64,000 nucleotides of DNA from Paraburkholderia hospita (GCF_002902965.1 NZ_CP026106.1:2232001-2296000); one strand, 5' to 3'; positions 35,431 to 45,749 are shown, counted from the first letter of the stretch. Program-made: numbers and translations. Notes: generated by a model not told the origin, from the letters alone.

Positions 35431-35574
35431 CTATCTGCTCCCATTCCAAGAAGTGATCAGTGAGATCGAGCCGGGCGTCTCGCGACGCAGCGCGCGATCG
35501 TCATTGTCGATTCATGGTCGACTCATTGGCGATGACGCGTCCGGCTCTCATTGCATGCTCAGTGCGTGTTCGTT

Positions 35575-36372
35575 TCAGGCCGCCGTCTCGAGCTGCCTTG
35601 CGGCCGCGAGCTGGTTCGGCAGCGCGCCGATGCCGTCGATCGATACGACGACCGTCGAGCCGTCCTTGATCGAGCCGACGCCGATCGACGTCCCGCATGC
35701 GATCACGTCGCCGGGCATCAGCGTCATGTCGTGCGAGATCATGCTGACCTGTTCCGCCGGCGTGAAGATCATGTCGGAGATCGGATAGTTCTGCCGCTCG
35801 ACATCGTCGAGGCGCGTGACGACATTCGCATTGCGCCAATCGAACTGTGTCTTGATCACGGGCCCGATGCAGCTGAACGTATCGAAGCCTTTCGAGCGGC
35901 ACCATTGCGCGAAATTCGGGTCTTCGTTCAGCAGGTCGACGGCCGTGACGTCGTTGATGCAGGTGTAGCCGAAGATGTAGCCGTCCGCTTCTTCGGGCGA
36001 GACATTGGTGCAGCGCTTGCCGATCACGATGCCGAGTTCGCCTTCATAGGCGATCTTGCCGCTATAGCCTTTGGGGCGGCGAATGGGCGCGCCGGGGCCG
36101 ATCACCGACATCGGCGGCTTGATCAGAAAGAGCGGATGCGACGGCGCCGCCTTGCCGAGCTTCTGCGACAGCGCATGAAAGTTGTTCCAGAGCGCGACGA
36201 CCTTGGTCGGCAGGCAGGGGCTCAGCAACTCGACGTCGTCCTGTTGCCACTGCTTTCCCGTCGCTGTTGCGTCGCCGAACATGTCGCCTTCGAATTCGGC
36301 GATGTTGCCGTTGTCCAGCACGCCGAAACCGATATGACCTTGCGGCTGCCGGAAGCGTATCCACGATGTCAT
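35575..36372 (-). CDS. Fumarylacetoacetate hydrolase family protein
   Basis: 265 residues from MTSWIRFRQPQ at 36372, with GTGGAGACAG upstream; a GTG at 36408 would add twelve residues. The metal-binding pattern of the family is present: YEGELGIVIGKRC (two glutamates, about residue 109) and GYTCINDVTAVDLL (aspartate), then the GDVIACGTSIGVG motif near the C-terminus. These enzymes hydrolyse or decarboxylate beta-diketone or 2-oxo acids with Mg2+. The gene is 68 bases downstream of the CoA-transferase and probably co-transcribed. The real substrate in this oxalate-linked operon is unknown. Confidence 0.87.
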   Translation of the reverse strand: MTSWIRFRQPQGHIGFGVLDNGNIAEFEGDMFGDATATGKQWQQDDVELLSPCLPTKVVALWNNFHALSQKLGKAAPSHPLFLIKPPMSVIGPGAPIRRPKGYSGKIAYEGELGIVIGKRCTNVSPEEADGYIFGYTCINDVTAVDLLNEDPNFAQWCRSKGFDTFSCIGPVIKTQFDWRNANVVTRLDDVERQNYPISDMIFTPAEQVSMISHDMTLMPGDVIACGTSIGVGSIKDGSTVVVSIDGIGALPNQLAAARQLETAA

Positions 36373-36440
36373 CGAAACTGTCTCCACAAATTTTTTGTCG
36401 ACCGACACGGTGAATACGCCCGCGTCACGAGTTTGAATCT

Positions 36441-37688
36441 TCAGATAGCGCCGACTGTCCGCAGCGCTTCGATCTGTTCACGCGAATAGCCGAGTTCGGC
36501 CATCACTTCGTCCGTGTGCTCGCCGAGCAGCGGCGAACGTGTCACGTCCGTCGGGCTGTCCGACAGCTTGATCGGGTTGCCCACCGTCAGATACTTGCCG
36601 CGCACCGGGTGATCGACCTCGACGATCGTCCCCGTCTTGCGCAGCGAGTCGTCTTCCGCGATCTCTTTCATCGACAGGATCGGCCCGCACGGAATGTCGT
36701 ACTTGTTCAGGATCTCCATCGCCTCGAACTTGGTCTTCGTCATCGTCCAGCGTTCGATCTCCGCGAAGATGTCCTTCAGGCGCGGCAGGCGTGCGCTCGG
36801 TGTCGCGTATTCGGGATCGGTGGCCCACTCTTCCTTGCCGATCACGTTGCAGATCTTCACCCACACGGGTGCCTGCGTTATGAAGTAGATGTAGGCGTTC
36901 GGATCGTGCTCCCAGCCCTTGCACTTCAAAATCCAGCCCGGCTGCCCACCGCCCGATGCATTGCCCGCGCGTGGCACCGCCTCGCCGAACGTGCCGTTCG
37001 GGTACTGCGGATACTCTTTCATCACGCCCGTGCGTTCCAGCCGCTGCTGGTCGCGCAGCTTCACGCGGCACAGGTTCAGCACGCCGTCCTGCATCGCTGC
37101 GAGCACCTTCTGGCCGCGGCCCGTCATCGTGCGCTGATAGAGCGCCGTCACGATGCCCAGCGCCAGATGCAGGCCCGTGCCGCTGTCGCCGATCTGCGCG
37201 CCCGTCACGACGGGCGGGCCGTCATCGAAACCCGTCGTCGAGGCCGCACCGCCCACGCACTGCGCCACGTTCTCGTAGACCTTGCAGTCTTCGTACGGCC
37301 CGGGACCGAAGCCCTTGACCGACGCGACGATCATCTTCGGGTTCAGCTCCTGGATGCGCTCCCACGTGAAGCCCATGCGGTCCAGCGCGCCCGGCGCGAA
37401 GTTCTCCACCAGCACGTCGCACTTCTGGATCAGCGCCTCGAGCACGAGCTTGCCTTCGGGATTCTTCGTGTCGATGGTGACCGAGCGCTTGTTGTGGTTG
37501 AGCATCGTGAAGTACAGGCTGTCCGCGTCGGGGATATCGCGCAGCTGTTCGCGCGTGATGTCGCCTGCGCCCGCGCGCTCTACCTTGATCACGTCTGCGC
37601 CGAACCATGCGAGCAACTGCGTGCAGGTCGGGCCTGATTGCACGTGGGTGAAATCGAGAATGCGCACACCGTCGAGTGCCTTGCCCAT
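36441..37688 (-). CDS. CaiB/BaiF CoA-transferase, formyl-CoA:oxalate CoA-transferase paralogue
   Basis: 415 residues from the ATG at 37688 with GGGAGAC upstream; the open frame extends into repeat element C but that part is not genic. It matches formyl-CoA transferase throughout: [44 protein letters not shown] and the catalytic aspartate in [10 protein letters not shown]. The glycine loop that closes over the active site reads SGGGQPGW, where the paralogue at 39575 and, from memory, the Oxalobacter enzyme have GGGGQPGW. It heads a likely operon with the FAH-like and PanE-like genes, so it may use a different acid from oxalate. An operator-like site lies 82 bases upstream. Confidence 0.85.
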   Translation of the reverse strand: MGKALDGVRILDFTHVQSGPTCTQLLAWFGADVIKVERAGAGDITREQLRDIPDADSLYFTMLNHNKRSVTIDTKNPEGKLVLEALIQKCDVLVENFAPGALDRMGFTWERIQELNPKMIVASVKGFGPGPYEDCKVYENVAQCVGGAASTTGFDDGPPVVTGAQIGDSGTGLHLALGIVTALYQRTMTGRGQKVLAAMQDGVLNLCRVKLRDQQRLERTGVMKEYPQYPNGTFGEAVPRAGNASGGGQPGWILKCKGWEHDPNAYIYFITQAPVWVKICNVIGKEEWATDPEYATPSARLPRLKDIFAEIERWTMTKTKFEAMEILNKYDIPCGPILSMKEIAEDDSLRKTGTIVEVDHPVRGKYLTVGNPIKLSDSPTDVTRSPLLGEHTDEVMAELGYSREQIEALRTVGAI

Positions 37689-37769
37689 GCTACGTCTCCC
37701 ATCATTGTTGAATGTGTTGCTTGTGCATGTCGGGGGGTTTTTGCCCGGGATTTGAACACGCCTGATATG

Positions 37770-37783
37770 TGATATATCGTATT
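37770..37783. promoter_or_regulatory. Predicted GntR operator upstream of the CoA-transferase paralogue
   Basis: TGATATATCGTATT differs at three positions from the site upstream of oxc (TGATATACAATATT) and at two from the one upstream of the GntR gene at 42823. It stands 82 bases before the start codon, in an A+T-rich patch unlike the surroundings. Confidence 0.5.
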
Positions 37784-37890
37784 TACAGCCTGATGTTTGA
37801 GCAAGCTTTTTTGCCAGGTTTTTAGTGGGGATAAACCCCAAGGTCGTGGTTGTCGCTGGCGCTGGGTGATTTTTGTTCGTGGTCCGTGGT

Positions 37891-38648
37891 TTTTTTGCGT
37901 CTGCGGCGCGGGCTTTTTTGGCTGGCATCCGCGTGGCGCCTACGCGGCGCAGGCGTTGCCCCTGTGCGGGGCGGCACCTACTTTTCTTTGCTGCCGCAAA
38001 GAAAAGTAGGCAAAAGAAAGCGGCTAACACCGCTAATTCTTGTTATTACCCACGGGCCCCCAACGTCCCGACGCTTCACACGGCAACGAAATAGCCAACG
38101 CACGTTGCCAACGTACTTATCAAGCGTCTCCCCCGTTTCACGCACCGACGTCATGACCCACGATATGGAATATCCACGGCCCCGTAGCGGCAAACTGTGT
38201 GTAGGTCGTGCCTTCGTACAAGGCAGCGCTCCTACATGGAGGTATGCGTGCGCTTTCGGTCCGAAGTAAGGCATATGCGGCGCGATGGCCTACACACCGT
38301 TTGCCGCTATAGAACGTGGGAAATTTGGTCACGCGCGTGGCGACGCGGGAGCGTGAAGCGGGTGATGCGTATGGAGAGAGCGTTGGCAACTCACGCGAAC
38401 AGAAATGCTGCCGCGTGAAGTGTGGGGACGTTGGGGGCCCGTGGATAAGAACATGGGCTGGCGGTGTTAGCCGCTTTCTTTTGCCTACTTTTCTTTGCGG
38501 CGGCAAAGAAAAGTAGGTGCCGCCCCGCACAGGGGCGACGCTTGAAGCACGAAGGCATAGCGCGGATGCCAGCACCGAGGCAAAAGAACCAACCGCTTGC
38601 GCAGCAAACACCGTAACGCGGATGCCAGCGCAAAGGCAAAAAAACCAA
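37891..38648. repeat. Large inverted-repeat element, copy C (subtype 2)
   Basis: Hairpins CCTACTTTTCTTTG / CAAAGAAAAGTAGG lie at 37977-38010 (loop CTGCCG, one change from the others) and 38484-38517. The core-proximal repeat is about 38186-38205 with 38289-38307, around an 83-base core that matches copy B best (CTACATGGAGG shared). One GCTGGCATCCGCG box stands on the left (37921) and two complements on the right (38561, 38617). The outer boundary is degenerate (TTTTTTGCGTCTGCGGCGCGGG). Flanking genes are on the minus strand, yet the core has the same orientation as in the other copies. Confidence 0.85.
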
Positions 38649-38693
38649 ACCTCAGGCGCCAACAAAAATCCCCCGCGCCGCACGGCAAAAAGC

Positions 38694-38930
38694 CTATACG
38701 GCCTGCGGCCCAATAACTGCAACAGCTACACCGCGCGCAGCGGCAATAGCAGCCGCCTCAGTTGCGAACACAGTGTGATCAACAACATGTTGGAAAGGCA
38801 AAACATGAACGGGCACATCAGCCCCATCATCCAGTTTGCGCACGGCGGCAAACGCCGCCCACCCACCGTTATGAATAAACTGCATAGCAGACAACTCGAC
38901 CTGATAAGGTCCAAAAATTTCCACACGCAT
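38694..38930 (-). CDS. Small hypothetical protein, 78 residues
   Basis: Starts MRVEIFGPYQVELSAMQFIH. The sequence is balanced, with a beta-like first half and an alanine-rich helix near the C-terminus (FATEAAAIAAARGVAVAVIG). The ribosome site is weak. Its coding strand is G/T-rich, which follows the general base bias on the right side of element C. No domain recognised. It lies 92 bases downstream of the PAS gene on the same strand. Confidence 0.6.
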   Translation of the reverse strand: MRVEIFGPYQVELSAMQFIHNGGWAAFAAVRKLDDGADVPVHVLPFQHVVDHTVFATEAAAIAAARGVAVAVIGPQAV

Positions 38931-39022
38931 CGATGTTCTCCGTACTGAATCGCCGCAACGACGATCGACGTTGATATTGACTGCGCGAGTGCAAGGCGGC
39001 GCACACCGCCTTCGAGAACACC

Positions 39023-39454
39023 TCAGGCGCCAACGCGCGCCTCAAGTTCCGCGATGCGCTTGCGCAGATTGCGGTCTTCCTGGAAGCGCGCGGTTTCATC
39101 GCGGATCACCGCGACAATGCCCGTCAATTCGCGCTCGGGTGAATACAACAGTGCAACCGTAAAAGCAATCGACAACGCACGCCCGTCCTTATGAATCGCA
39201 GGCACGCGAAGAAGATCGTTGCCATAGCGCGTCTGTCCCGTCGCCATGGTCTTTTCATAGCCTTCCCAGTGACGCCCGCGCAAACGCTCGGGAATAATCA
39301 GATCGAGCGACTGACCCAGCGCGTCTTCCTGCGTAAAACCAAAGATGCGCTCCGCCGCGGGATTCCACAGCGTGATCGCGCCGTGGTGGTCCGAAATCAC
39401 GACGGCATCGCCGATCGCGTGCACCAGTTGTTCAAAATCGATGGCTGCTTGCAT
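39023..39454 (-). CDS. Single PAS-domain protein
   Basis: 143 residues consisting of one PAS fold (FEQLVHAIGDAVVISDHHGAITLWNPAAERIFGF, about residues 7-40) with its C-terminal PAC part (HKDGRALSIAFTVALLY), then a short helix (NLRKRIAELEARV) suited to dimerisation. No output domain is attached, so it may act as a separate sensor or partner subunit. It follows frc by 120 bases on the same strand and could be part of the oxalate transcript. Ligand unknown. Confidence 0.85.
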   Translation of the reverse strand: MQAAIDFEQLVHAIGDAVVISDHHGAITLWNPAAERIFGFTQEDALGQSLDLIIPERLRGRHWEGYEKTMATGQTRYGNDLLRVPAIHKDGRALSIAFTVALLYSPERELTGIVAVIRDETARFQEDRNLRKRIAELEARVGA

Positions 39455-39574
39455 ATAGGGGCTCGTGTGTTATGGGCTCGCTGCCGCTCAGTAAAAACAG
39501 CGCCACGCGGGCGCTGTTCGTGTGGGCTCCGTCTCTCCTGTCCAACCCGGAGCCCATTGATACGCCGGTGACAA

Positions 39575-40825
39575 TTACACCACTTTCGCTTCCCGCAAGT
39601 TCGCGATCTGATCGAAGCTGTAGCCGAGGTCCTTCAGCACTTCTTCCGTGTGCTCGCCGAGCAGCGGCGAACCCGTGATCTCGGGCTTCATGTCCGAGAA
39701 CTTGATCGGGCTGCCAACCGTCAGGTACTTGCCGCGCGCCTTGTGGTCCACTTCGACGATCGTGCCGCTCGCACGCAGCGACTCGTCGTTGGCGATTTCC
39801 TTCATCGACAGAACAGGCGAGCACGGAATGTCGAACTTGCGCAGGATGTCGACAGCTTCGAACTTCGTCTTGTCGGCGAGCCACGCTTCGATCGTGTTGA
39901 AGATATCGAAGATGTGCGGCTGACGTGCCTGCGCCGTCTTGTATGCCGGGTCGTCGATCCATTCCGGCTTGCCGATCGCGCGGCAGATCGGGTCCCACGC
40001 GTGGCCCTGAATCGTGAAGTAGATGTACGCGTTCGGGTCCGTTTCCCAGCCCTTGCACTTGAGCACCCAGCCCGGCTGGCCGCCGCCGCCCGCATTGCCG
40101 CCGCGCGGCACGACATCGGTGAATTCGCCGTGCGGATACTGCGGATACTCTTCGAGGTAACCGACGCGGTCCAGACGCTGCTGGTCGCGCAGCTTCACGC
40201 GGCACAGGTTGATCACGCTGTCCTGCATCGACACGGCCACCTTCTGCCCCTTGCCCGTCTTGTCGCGGCCGATCAGCGCCGTGAGAATGCCGATGGCGAG
40301 ATGCATGCCCGTGTTGCTGTCGCCGAGCGCCGCTGCGCTGACCGTCGGCGGGCCGTCCCAGAAGCCCGTCGTCGAAGCCGCGCCGCCCGCGCATTGCGCG
40401 ACGTTTTCATAGACCTTCAGGTCGTCGTAGTGGTGGCCGTCGCTGAAGCCCTTCACGGAAGCCACGATCATCTTCGGGTTCAGTTCGTTGATGCGCTCCC
40501 ACGTGAAGCCCATGCGGTCCAGCGCGCCCGGTGCGAAGTTTTCGACCAGCACGTCCGATTCCTGAATCAGCTTCTCGAGCACTTCCTTGCCGTCCTGCGT
40601 CTTCGTGTCGAGTGTCAGCGAACGCTTGTTGCTGTTGAGCATCGTGAAGTACAGCGCGTCGGCTTCGGGAATGTCGCGCAGCTGGTTGCGCGTCACGTCG
40701 CCCGAACCCGGGCGCTCGACCTTGATCACATCCGCGCCGAACCAGGCAAGCAACTGGGTGCACGCAGGACCGGCCTGGACGTGCGTGAAGTCAATGATCT
40801 TGACGCCTTCGAGTGGTTTGCTCAC
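39575..40825 (-). CDS. frc: Formyl-CoA:oxalate CoA-transferase
   Basis: 416 residues from the GTG at 40825, with GGAGA upstream, which fits the family length; the frame runs on to 40855 without a better site. It moves CoA from formyl-CoA to oxalate. Key parts are [30 protein letters not shown], the catalytic aspartate in [12 protein letters not shown] and the complete glycine loop GGGGQPGW. It lies 26 bases downstream of oxalyl-CoA decarboxylase in one operon, so the pair forms the standard oxalate decarboxylation cycle. It is strongly similar to the paralogue at 36441. Confidence 0.93.
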   Translation of the reverse strand: MSKPLEGVKIIDFTHVQAGPACTQLLAWFGADVIKVERPGSGDVTRNQLRDIPEADALYFTMLNSNKRSLTLDTKTQDGKEVLEKLIQESDVLVENFAPGALDRMGFTWERINELNPKMIVASVKGFSDGHHYDDLKVYENVAQCAGGAASTTGFWDGPPTVSAAALGDSNTGMHLAIGILTALIGRDKTGKGQKVAVSMQDSVINLCRVKLRDQQRLDRVGYLEEYPQYPHGEFTDVVPRGGNAGGGGQPGWVLKCKGWETDPNAYIYFTIQGHAWDPICRAIGKPEWIDDPAYKTAQARQPHIFDIFNTIEAWLADKTKFEAVDILRKFDIPCSPVLSMKEIANDESLRASGTIVEVDHKARGKYLTVGSPIKFSDMKPEITGSPLLGEHTEEVLKDLGYSFDQIANLREAKVV

Positions 40826-40851
40826 TTTTGTATCTCCGTGGTTGGCTGATG

Positions 40852-42591
40852 TCACTTTTTCATTGCCGCGCTTTGCGGGTTCAGATTGGTCAAGCGTCCG
40901 CTTTCGGTGCCGGCCGCTTCGTCGATCACTGCGTTGATGAGCGTCGGCTTGCCGGATGCGATCGCTTCCTTCACCGCTTTATCCAGTTCTTCCGGCGTCG
41001 TCACGTTGTAGCCGATGCCGCCGAATGCCTCGATCATCTTGTCGTAGCGCGCGTCCTTGACGAACACCGTCGGCGCAACGTCCTTGCCGCCCGTGGGATT
41101 CACGTCGGTGCCGCGATACACACCGTTGTTGTTGAAGATGATCGTGCACACGGGCAGGTCGTAACGGCAGATCGTTTCGAGTTCCATACCGCTGAAGCCG
41201 AACGCGCTATCGCCTTCGATCGCGAGCACCGGCTTGCCGCTCGTCACGGCTGCACCGATGGCGAAGCCCATGCCGATGCCCATCACGCCCCACGTACCCG
41301 AGTCAAAACGCTTGCGCGGCTGATACATGTCGATGATGGCGCGCGCATAGTCGAGCGTGTTCGCGCCTTCGTTGACGACGTTGATGTCCGGGTTCGCCTT
41401 GACGATGTCGCGCAGCACGCGCAGCGCGCTGTGGAAGTTCATCGGCGACGGATTCTTCGCGAGCGTCGCGGCCATCTTCTGGAGGTTCGTGTTCTTCTTC
41501 TCGCTGACGGCGTCGAGCCATTCCTTCGGCGGCTGCGGGAAGTTATCGCCAACCTGATCGAGGAGCGACGCGACGCACGAACCGATATCGCCAACGATAG
41601 GCGCCGCGATCGCGACGTTGCTATCCATTTCCTGCGCGGAAATATCGATCTGCACGAACTGCTTCGGCTTGCCCCACGTCTTGCCCTTACCGTGCGACAG
41701 CAGCCAGTTCAGACGCGCGCCGATCAGCACGACGACGTCCGACTCGGCCAGCACGAACGAACGCGCAGCCGAAGCCGATTGCTCATGCGTGTCGGGCAGC
41801 AGGCCCTTGGCCATCGACATCGGCAGATACGGAATGCCCGTCTTTTCGATGAACGCGCGGATCTCCTTGTCGGCCTGCGAGTACGCTGCGCCCTTGCCGA
41901 GCAGCACCAGCGGACGCTTTGCGCCCTTCAGCAGATCGATCGCGCGCTTGACGGAATCGGGCGCGGGCAACTGGCGCGGCGCGGCGTCGATCACACGGAT
42001 GATCGACTGCTTCGCTTTCACGGCGTCGATGGTCTGCGACAGCAGCTTCGCCGGCAGATCCAGATACACGCCGCCCGGACGGCCCGACACGGCAGCGCGA
42101 ATCGCACGCGCGAGGCCGACGCCGATGTCTTCCGCGTGCAGCACGCGATACGCAGCCTTCGCGTACGGCTTCGCCGCGTTCAACTGGTCCATCTCTTCGT
42201 AGTCGCCTTGCTGCAGGTCGACGATTTCGCGTTCGCTCGATCCGCTGATCAGGATCATCGGGAAGCAGTTCGTCGTGGCGTTGGCGAGCGCCGTGAGGCC
42301 GTTCAGGAAGCCCGGTGCGGACACTGTGAGACAGATGCCGGGCTTTTGCGTCATGTAGCCCGCGATAGCGGCTGCATGACCTGCGTGCTGCTCGTGACGA
42401 AAACCGATAAAGCGCATTCCTTCGGCTTGCGCGAGGCGCGCGAGGTCGGTGATAGGAATGCCGACCAGACCAAAAATCGTGTCGATGTCGTTCGCTTTAA
42501 GTGCATCAATGACGAGGTGGAAACCGTCCGTCGTTTGTTGTGCGTTCTCTTCAGCGGATTCTTGCGGTCTGATCTCAAGTACATCTGCCAT
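40852..42591 (-). CDS. oxc: Oxalyl-CoA decarboxylase (thiamine diphosphate-dependent)
   Basis: 579 residues from [10 protein letters not shown] at 42591, behind GGAGGAGACG. The TPP enzyme fold is clear: the activating glutamate in [17 protein letters not shown] (about residue 56), the central [11 protein letters not shown] segment, and the TPP/Mg motif [13 protein letters not shown] ending in NNNGVYRG. It converts oxalyl-CoA to formyl-CoA and CO2 in the cytoplasm and feeds the CoA-transferase encoded next. Motif and length match oxalyl-CoA decarboxylase, not acetolactate synthase. An operator-like site lies 39 bases upstream of the start. Confidence 0.95.
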   Translation of the reverse strand: MADVLEIRPQESAEENAQQTTDGFHLVIDALKANDIDTIFGLVGIPITDLARLAQAEGMRFIGFRHEQHAGHAAAIAGYMTQKPGICLTVSAPGFLNGLTALANATTNCFPMILISGSSEREIVDLQQGDYEEMDQLNAAKPYAKAAYRVLHAEDIGVGLARAIRAAVSGRPGGVYLDLPAKLLSQTIDAVKAKQSIIRVIDAAPRQLPAPDSVKRAIDLLKGAKRPLVLLGKGAAYSQADKEIRAFIEKTGIPYLPMSMAKGLLPDTHEQSASAARSFVLAESDVVVLIGARLNWLLSHGKGKTWGKPKQFVQIDISAQEMDSNVAIAAPIVGDIGSCVASLLDQVGDNFPQPPKEWLDAVSEKKNTNLQKMAATLAKNPSPMNFHSALRVLRDIVKANPDINVVNEGANTLDYARAIIDMYQPRKRFDSGTWGVMGIGMGFAIGAAVTSGKPVLAIEGDSAFGFSGMELETICRYDLPVCTIIFNNNGVYRGTDVNPTGGKDVAPTVFVKDARYDKMIEAFGGIGYNVTTPEELDKAVKEAIASGKPTLINAVIDEAAGTESGRLTNLNPQSAAMKK

Positions 42592-42629
42592 GACGTCTCC
42601 TCCTTGGCCGGGTGTTGTGTGGCGTCTCG

Positions 42630-42643
42630 TGATATACAATATT
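42630..42643. promoter_or_regulatory. Predicted GntR operator upstream of oxc-frc
   Basis: TGATATACAATATT in an A+T-rich patch 39 bases before the oxc start. It shares the TGATATAC core with sites upstream of both GntR genes. Its closeness to the start suggests repression by overlap with the promoter or leader, which is inference. Confidence 0.55.
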
Positions 42644-42822
42644 CCAAACACAATATTAGTCAACGGATTTTTGCAGGTGCTTCAGGTTTCATCCGGTGTT
42701 GCTGCACTGCAAAAGTTGGCTAGCGCTTTGTGTCTGAAGGGTCTGGGCGCCTGAATCGTGCATCGCATCAAGTGCCCGTTCGGGATAGTCCTGGGGTCGC
42801 TTTATGTCAGTGACGGCGGCCC

Positions 42823-43542
42823 TCAGTCCAGAAAATCGCAATGTGCTTCGACATACAGCGCGAGATCGAGCGAGTGCTGACGCACCAATGTCTCGACGCG
42901 TTCGGTGTCGCGTGCTTCCAGCGCTTCGATGATGCGCATGTGGTCTTCGATCGAACGCGACGCGCGGTCGCTCTGCGCGATCGTCATGCGCCGTATCGCG
43001 CGCACGTGCATAAAGATGTTCTTGATCGTGTCGAGGATGATCTGCGAGCCGGATAGCTCGACGAGCGCCTGGTGAAACGCGATGTTCACCTCGGAGTACT
43101 CCTCGATGTGATCGGTTGGCGTGGTCGAATGGAAGTCGTCGAACATCGCGCGCAGCCCGGCAATGTCCTCGTTCGAAGCGCGCTGTGTCGCCAGACGCGC
43201 CGCCACGCTTTCGAGCGCGGCCCACATGCAGATCATCTCGACGATCTCTTTCTTGGTCTTGCGCAGGATGTACACGCCGCGGCGCGGCACGGTGCGCAGA
43301 AAGCCTTCCTGTTCGAGCAGCGTCATGGCCTCGCGCACTGGCGTGCGGCTCACGCCGAGCGCCTCGGTCAACTCCTTTTCATCCAGCCGCACTTCGGTGC
43401 GCGAGTGATAGATGTCGGTGTTCGCGATCGCGTGCTTGAGTCGCGCGTACGCCTGATCCCGCAGCGAAGCTGTCGCGCTGATCGGCGTGAGATTCAGGCT
43501 CAACGGGATCGTGCGGACATTTTCTTGCGTGTCGGTGGACAT
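42823..43542 (-). CDS. GntR-family (FadR/FCD type) transcriptional regulator, copy 1
   Basis: 239 residues from MSTDTQENVR at 43542, with GAGGAGAC upstream. The winged helix spans about residues 28-95 (TEALGVSRTPVREAMTLLEQEGFL), followed by an all-helical FCD ligand domain (about 105-230) with histidines able to bind metal (EVNIAFHQALVE, HMRIIEALEARD). It lies upstream of oxc on the same strand and is almost identical in plan to the regulator at 46180. The likely effector is oxalate, oxalyl-CoA or a related acid. A TGATATAC-type site 116 bases upstream suggests autoregulation. Confidence 0.92.
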   Translation of the reverse strand: MSTDTQENVRTIPLSLNLTPISATASLRDQAYARLKHAIANTDIYHSRTEVRLDEKELTEALGVSRTPVREAMTLLEQEGFLRTVPRRGVYILRKTKKEIVEMICMWAALESVAARLATQRASNEDIAGLRAMFDDFHSTTPTDHIEEYSEVNIAFHQALVELSGSQIILDTIKNIFMHVRAIRRMTIAQSDRASRSIEDHMRIIEALEARDTERVETLVRQHSLDLALYVEAHCDFLD

Positions 43543-43657
43543 GGTCGACGTGTCTCCTCGGTGTCGAAAACGGTGGTGGCCCGCTCGACGGAAGCGCCGG
43601 ATCAGGCGCGGTCGTTCGGCCTTTCTGCATGTCTGAAATACCGCCTTGCATATGTGC

Positions 43658-43671
43658 AATACTGTATATCA
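43658..43671. promoter_or_regulatory. Predicted GntR operator upstream of regulator copy 1
   Basis: The minus strand reads TGATATACAGTATT, with the short palindrome ATAC-A-GTAT inside. It is 116 bases before the start codon, nearly the same distance as the matching site ahead of the second regulator (118 bases). Confidence 0.55.
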
Positions 43672-43820
43672 CATATCTAGTCGCCACCAATTCTCCTGCA
43701 CCCTAGGTCTGTAGCAGGCCATCCATAAACGTTAGCAAATAGTTTTCAAAGAAAACTTTAACTATCGTGAATCTATCGACGCGCCTAAGCTGTCTTCACG
43801 CAATCGATGAACTGGAGAGC

Positions 43821-44201
43821 ATGATGCGCAACGCACACGATCAACACCGGACTCACTACGAGCGCGCAATCGAGGCGCAGCTGTGCGCGTTCAACAGCGC
43901 ATTCGCCGACCTCGGTTTGCGCTTCCGCTGGGACGCACAGACGCTGACGTCGCTTGCGACGATCGACGGCGAGCATGCCCGCGTCGTCGCTTATCTGGAG
44001 GCGCATCAGGCGCATTTGCTCAATGCGTACAGCGCTGAGTTCCTGAGCTCGGCGATTCTCGCGAAGAAGAGCGCGCATACGCCCGAGGTGCTGCCGACGC
44101 GCATCGAGGCGTCGAGCGATGCGCATCGTTCGAATCGTTCGGGCTTTTCGTTTTCGCAGTACTTTGCCGATGACGGTGTGCCTGCTCTTGCAGGCGCCTG
44201 A
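43821..44201 (+). CDS. Hypothetical protein, 126 residues
   Basis: The start is placed at ATG 43821 (a second ATG follows directly) because CTGGAGAGC precedes it and the codons further upstream are atypical; a GTG at 43767 would give 144 residues. The product begins MMRNAHDQHRTHYERAIEAQL and looks helical, with a serine- and phenylalanine-rich end (SGFSFSQYFADDG). No signal peptide or domain. It is the only plus-strand gene within the oxalate island and has its own terminator. Confidence 0.6.
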   Translation: MMRNAHDQHRTHYERAIEAQLCAFNSAFADLGLRFRWDAQTLTSLATIDGEHARVVAYLEAHQAHLLNAYSAEFLSSAILAKKSAHTPEVLPTRIEASSDAHRSNRSGFSFSQYFADDGVPALAGA

Positions 44202-44236
44202 AGAACGGCAAGCCGCACACGAAGCAGGACGCAAGC

Positions 44237-44272
44237 AATCTCCCGCGCTGATGAAGCGCGGGAGATTTTTTA
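44237..44272 (+). terminator. Rho-independent terminator after the hypothetical gene
   Basis: A perfect 13-base stem (AATCTCCCGCGCT and complement) with a five-base loop is followed by a T run. Confidence 0.88.
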
Positions 44273-44340
44273 TTGGCTCGTCGATTGTTGAGTTGTTGAG
44301 AGAGCGGGGTCGGCGCAAACCCGCGAGATTCAGGCGGACA

Positions 44341-44384
44341 AAAAAACAAAGCGGCGCGCCGCCCCTTCAGGCCGCGCACCGCTT
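44341..44384 (-). terminator. Rho-independent terminator after the oxalate antiporter gene
   Basis: On the minus strand a 15-base stem with one mismatch and one G-U pair (about 44370-44384 with 44349-44363) runs into a T-rich tract on the left (TTTGTTTTTTT). It lies 46 bases after the MFS stop codon. Confidence 0.7.
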
Positions 44385-44429
44385 CAAGATTTCAATGATG
44401 AACCCGCAGCGCCGGAACGGCGCCCTGCC

Positions 44430-45749
44430 TCACTCGCCCGAGCTTGCGCTTAATCGCGACGCGTTGGCCGACGAAGAGGACGCAGACGTCCCCGACTCGA
44501 TCAACCGTGCGCGCATCGGTGCGAGCACGAACTTGGCCGACACGCCCGCCGCTATCGTAACGACGGCCGAGACGATGAACACCAGGTTCCAGCCGCCCGT
44601 GGCCGACAACACCGACGCGAGCGGCACCAGCAGCGCCGCCGTGCCCTTCGCCGTATAGAGCGTGCCAGCATTCGACGCAGCGAACTTGCTGCCGAACGTA
44701 TCCGCGCAGATGGCCGGGAAGATCGAGAAGATCTCGCCCCAGAACAGGAAGATCAGTGCGGCGAACGTCATGAACGCGTACGGGTTTTGACCGTAGTGCA
44801 TCATGCCGAGCAACGCGAGCCCTTCGCCGATGAAGATCGCGAACATCGTGTTCTCACGGCCGATCTTGTCGGAGATGAAGCCGCACAGCGGACGCGTGAA
44901 GCCGTTGCAGATGTTGTCGATGGACAGCGTCATCGTGAGAAGCGGCAGCGTCATGCCGAACATCGTCATCGGCAGTTTCGCGAGTCCCCAGTCCTTCGCG
45001 ATCGGGCCGAGCTGGGCCGTCGCCATCAGGCCGCCCGCCGCGACCGCGACGAACGCTGCATAGATCACCCAGAACACGGGCGTCCTGATCATCTGCCCCG
45101 GCGTGTAGTCGATCTTGCTCACCGCGAACTTGCGCTTGATGTTCGATACGGCGCGCGTCGACGGCTTGTGCAGCAGCAGCGCCAGCACGAAGATCGCCGC
45201 GCCTTGCAGGATGCCGAAGAACAGGAACGTATGCTCGTAACCTGAGCGCGTAATCATGTTTGCAATCGGGATCACGGTCACGGCCGCGCCCGCGCCGAAA
45301 CCCGCTGCCGTCAGGCCCGCCGCGAGACCGCGCTTGTCCGGGAACCACTTCAGCGCATTGCCGACGCACGTGCCGTACACGCCGCCCGCGCCGATGCCGG
45401 CGACGACGGAGCCGATATAAAGCTCAGGCAGCGTCGTCGCATGCGCGAACAGCATCCACGCGAGGCCCGCGCAGATCGCGCCGACCGCGACGACGGGACG
45501 CGGACCGAAACGGTCGACGAGCCATCCTTCTACAGGTACGAGCCACGTCTCCGTGACAATGAAGATCGAGAACGCAAGCTGAATCGATGCTTCGCCCCAG
45601 TGGTGCCGCGCGTTCATCGGCGCGACGAAGAGCGTCCAGGCATATTGAAGGTTGGCGACCAGTGCCATGCACAGCATGCCGATCACCAATTGACACCAAC
45701 GGTTCGAAAATAGACCGCTTCCCGTCGCCTGTCGGGTGTTTCCATTCAT
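44430..45749 (-). CDS. oxlT: Oxalate/formate antiporter (MFS, OxlT type)
   Basis: 439 residues from MNGNTRQATG at 45749; GGAG lies nine bases upstream of it, while an ATG two codons earlier is too close. Twelve hydrophobic segments are visible. The two charged residues that define OxlT transporters are in place: an arginine in GFTRPLCGFISDKIGR (helix 8 region) and a lysine in LYTAKGTAAL (helix 11). It would exchange oxalate for formate across the inner membrane, completing the oxc-frc cycle with net proton consumption. It stands between the two GntR genes. The serine-rich C-terminus is probably disordered. Confidence 0.88.
   Translation of the reverse strand: MNGNTRQATGSGLFSNRWCQLVIGMLCMALVANLQYAWTLFVAPMNARHHWGEASIQLAFSIFIVTETWLVPVEGWLVDRFGPRPVVAVGAICAGLAWMLFAHATTLPELYIGSVVAGIGAGGVYGTCVGNALKWFPDKRGLAAGLTAAGFGAGAAVTVIPIANMITRSGYEHTFLFFGILQGAAIFVLALLLHKPSTRAVSNIKRKFAVSKIDYTPGQMIRTPVFWVIYAAFVAVAAGGLMATAQLGPIAKDWGLAKLPMTMFGMTLPLLTMTLSIDNICNGFTRPLCGFISDKIGRENTMFAIFIGEGLALLGMMHYGQNPYAFMTFAALIFLFWGEIFSIFPAICADTFGSKFAASNAGTLYTAKGTAALLVPLASVLSATGGWNLVFIVSAVVTIAAGVSAKFVLAPMRARLIESGTSASSSSANASRLSASSGE

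Noticed and set aside
36441..38030. A 529-residue version of the CoA-transferase paralogue
   Set aside because: The extra N-terminal 114 residues come from repeat element C and its flank; the ATG at 37688 with a good ribosome site matches the family start.
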